Source: Blattamonas nauphoetae (taxonomy: Eukaryota; Preaxostyla; Oxymonadida). From it: 64,000 bases of DNA. The translations under genes were made by a program, and so were the position numbers. Under the pieces are notes generated by a model. It had not been told where the DNA came from, ran no database searches, and worked only from the letters and a program-made list of their open reading frames with translations. The stretch lies in contig JARBJD010000119.1 of assembly GCA_033064195.1 (NCBI GenBank), forward strand, positions 124,001 to 188,000. The letters run 5' to 3'. This document shows positions 63,001-64,000 of the stretch, piece by piece. Positions within the stretch are counted from its first letter, which is position 1, and the number at the start of each line of letters is the position of its first letter.

Positions 63001-63231
63001 GCACAGCGCCAGATCAGTCTTGGAATCCAGCCGCCGATGACAGGGATTGAGTCGGAGTCGCTTGTCACTCTGATCGAAAGCTGTCTGGCGCTGAACCCAA
63101 AGGAGCGTCCGACATTGGAAGACATCGCAGACGCTTTCAGTCCACCGTCACTGCACAGCCCATCGCGGAATACTAACACCAAACGAACCCTCCAAAAGAA
63201 CGAGTTTGTTGCTCTCGTGAACGTAGAATGA
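54032..63231 (+). pseudogene. Giant beta-helix receptor-like pseudokinase, second copy, about four frame breaks
   Basis: Same architecture as the gene before it. ATG at 54,032 begins a signal peptide (MLFLTLLVSLSLTISQ). Beta-helix text follows with NGGAINADNKGSLSL, SGSGGGVFFFGNG and ARRGGAILYS, and later modules opening CGMNYFLPCKTLGYV, CGLFELACKTLSHS, CGLIELPCSSLDFG and CGVSLLPCETLTRAM. The membrane span is GPVIGAIVAVIVFFLILIVL near 62,270, with RRHRKKK after it. The tail ends in a kinase-like C-lobe (RWKAPE, VFSLGLLLWEMETLQVPFSE, LNPKERPTLEDI) with LTNLSPHFVFFDSAGVVQLQ in place of the catalytic loop. The reading frame changes near 54,640, 55,150, 57,520 and 59,040; no GT-AG intron explains these. 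It is either a decaying gene or affected by assembly indels. The last frame, 59,088-63,231, is open for over 1,380 codons and includes the membrane and kinase-like parts. Confidence 0.7.
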
Positions 63232-64000
63232 GCGCAGCACCAATCACTATTTTTCATCAAGTCACTTCAATTAGACGCCACGATCACCACTCACATCACC
63301 CAACACTTCACTACGTTACATGTCTATCAGCAAATCCCCTCTTCTCATCTCTAACATGATGGCTAACTCTGATTTGCGTTACAACTTGATCACTTTCAGT
63401 GATCACCAATCAAAAACCACAGTTTGTTGATCAACAGTCAACGCTTGACCAACAAATCTATCAACCATCATGCGTCACTCATGACTACTTGTCAAAACTC
63501 CCGTCTCCACGATCACTCAACTTCGTTTCAGTTCACGCCAACCCATTCTACGGCCGGTCTTTCGTTTATTCTCTCTTCAATCTCAACCATGTCTCAACTC
63601 GTTGTCCTCAGCGGAGACAGACCACATCACTCATTATTTCTCTGTCATTCCGTCGAGGTATCTTTGTTCTCGAATCGATACTAGAGGCACTTAACAATTT
63701 TTTATCATCCTACTTCTTAATTTCTTCCTCCAGATTGCTACGAAGCTTTTCTAACTGAATTCAACTTTGAATCCTTTTGCTTGGTTCTTTTCTCCTATGG
63801 ATCTGGTTGTTTCGTGCCATTTTCAATGATTGTGTTCTCACTTTTAGTTAAGACACATTTTTGAGATTCGTTGTGACTTGTTTTACCAATCCTGCTTATT
63901 CGAGACCATATACTGCCCGACACGACGACCTGATCCGACTGTAATTTTTGTTTTTGACAGAACAAGAGAGAGTTGAAAATTCATTTTACACACACTTCAA
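63232..64000. other. Intergenic to the right edge, nothing recognised
   Basis: C/T-rich sequence after the second receptor-like gene. Short plus-strand frames at 63,399-63,758 overlap each other and have the same Ser/His/Thr composition as other spacers here, so I do not call a gene. No repeat or RNA gene was seen. Confidence 0.4.

Noticed and set aside
1-64000. Alternative genetic code with reassigned TAA/TAG, as in some oxymonads
   Set aside because: Clear genes end in TAA, TAG and TGA at expected places, and none of the long frames contains internal TAA or TAG codons.
1-64000. Retroelement, Polinton-like or other virus-like element
   Set aside because: No reverse transcriptase, capsid, packaging ATPase or integrase motif was seen; the only mobile elements are of Tc1/mariner type.

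Overview
The window is nuclear DNA of a protist, most likely an oxymonad flagellate close to Blattamonas. I infer this from four things: many very short GT-AG introns (31-48 nt) inside otherwise long open frames; a family of divergent helical-repeat proteins; giant secreted or membrane beta-helix proteins; and repeated kinase-SPRY genes. The species is my inference from family character, not a match I could run. TAA, TAG and TGA all act as stops, so the code looks standard. I saw no rRNA, tRNA, CRISPR array, retroelement or virus-like element.

Layout. 1-3.7 kb (-): the 5' part of a large Lys-rich protein that runs off the left edge. 3.7-15.6 kb (-): three paralogous genes with a protein kinase, coiled coil and SPRY-like domain, mixed with duplicated segments. 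Only the first is open throughout by my reading. 10.3-13.1 kb and 16.7-18.3 kb: two copies of a gene pair, called gene B (+) and gene C (-). In the first copy gene B has lost its start by an internal deletion, and the intron of gene C holds a whole helical-repeat gene. 15.98-16.65 kb (+): a small multi-exon membrane glycoprotein. 18.4-21.5 kb (-): a CHY zinc-finger protein whose N-terminal domain appears only after splicing two micro-introns. 21.6-26.2 kb: two helical-repeat genes on opposite strands, separated by rearranged beta-helix fragments.

26.6-34.9 kb (-): a giant secreted adhesin-like protein of about 2,740 residues. It has beta-helix ends and about 15 Ig/IPT-like repeats, part of them from a recent 1,263-bp internal tandem duplication. 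35.1-42.5 kb (-): a predicted N-myristoylated P-loop NTPase of 1,545 residues, split by a Tc1/mariner element (36,726-39,534) with TA target duplication. Removing the element and one TA restores the frame exactly. The element carries long terminal arrays of a repeated motif and a nested 592-bp foldback element.

42.7-53.1 kb and 54.0-63.2 kb (+): two giant receptor-like genes in tandem. Each has a signal peptide, a many-module beta-helix ectodomain, one membrane span and a cytoplasmic pseudokinase that keeps the C-lobe but lacks catalytic residues. The first is one uninterrupted frame of 3,457 codons; the second is broken in about four places. The region looks like a fast-changing surface and signalling locus, with kinase-SPRY proteins inside the cell and beta-helix pseudokinase receptors at the surface.
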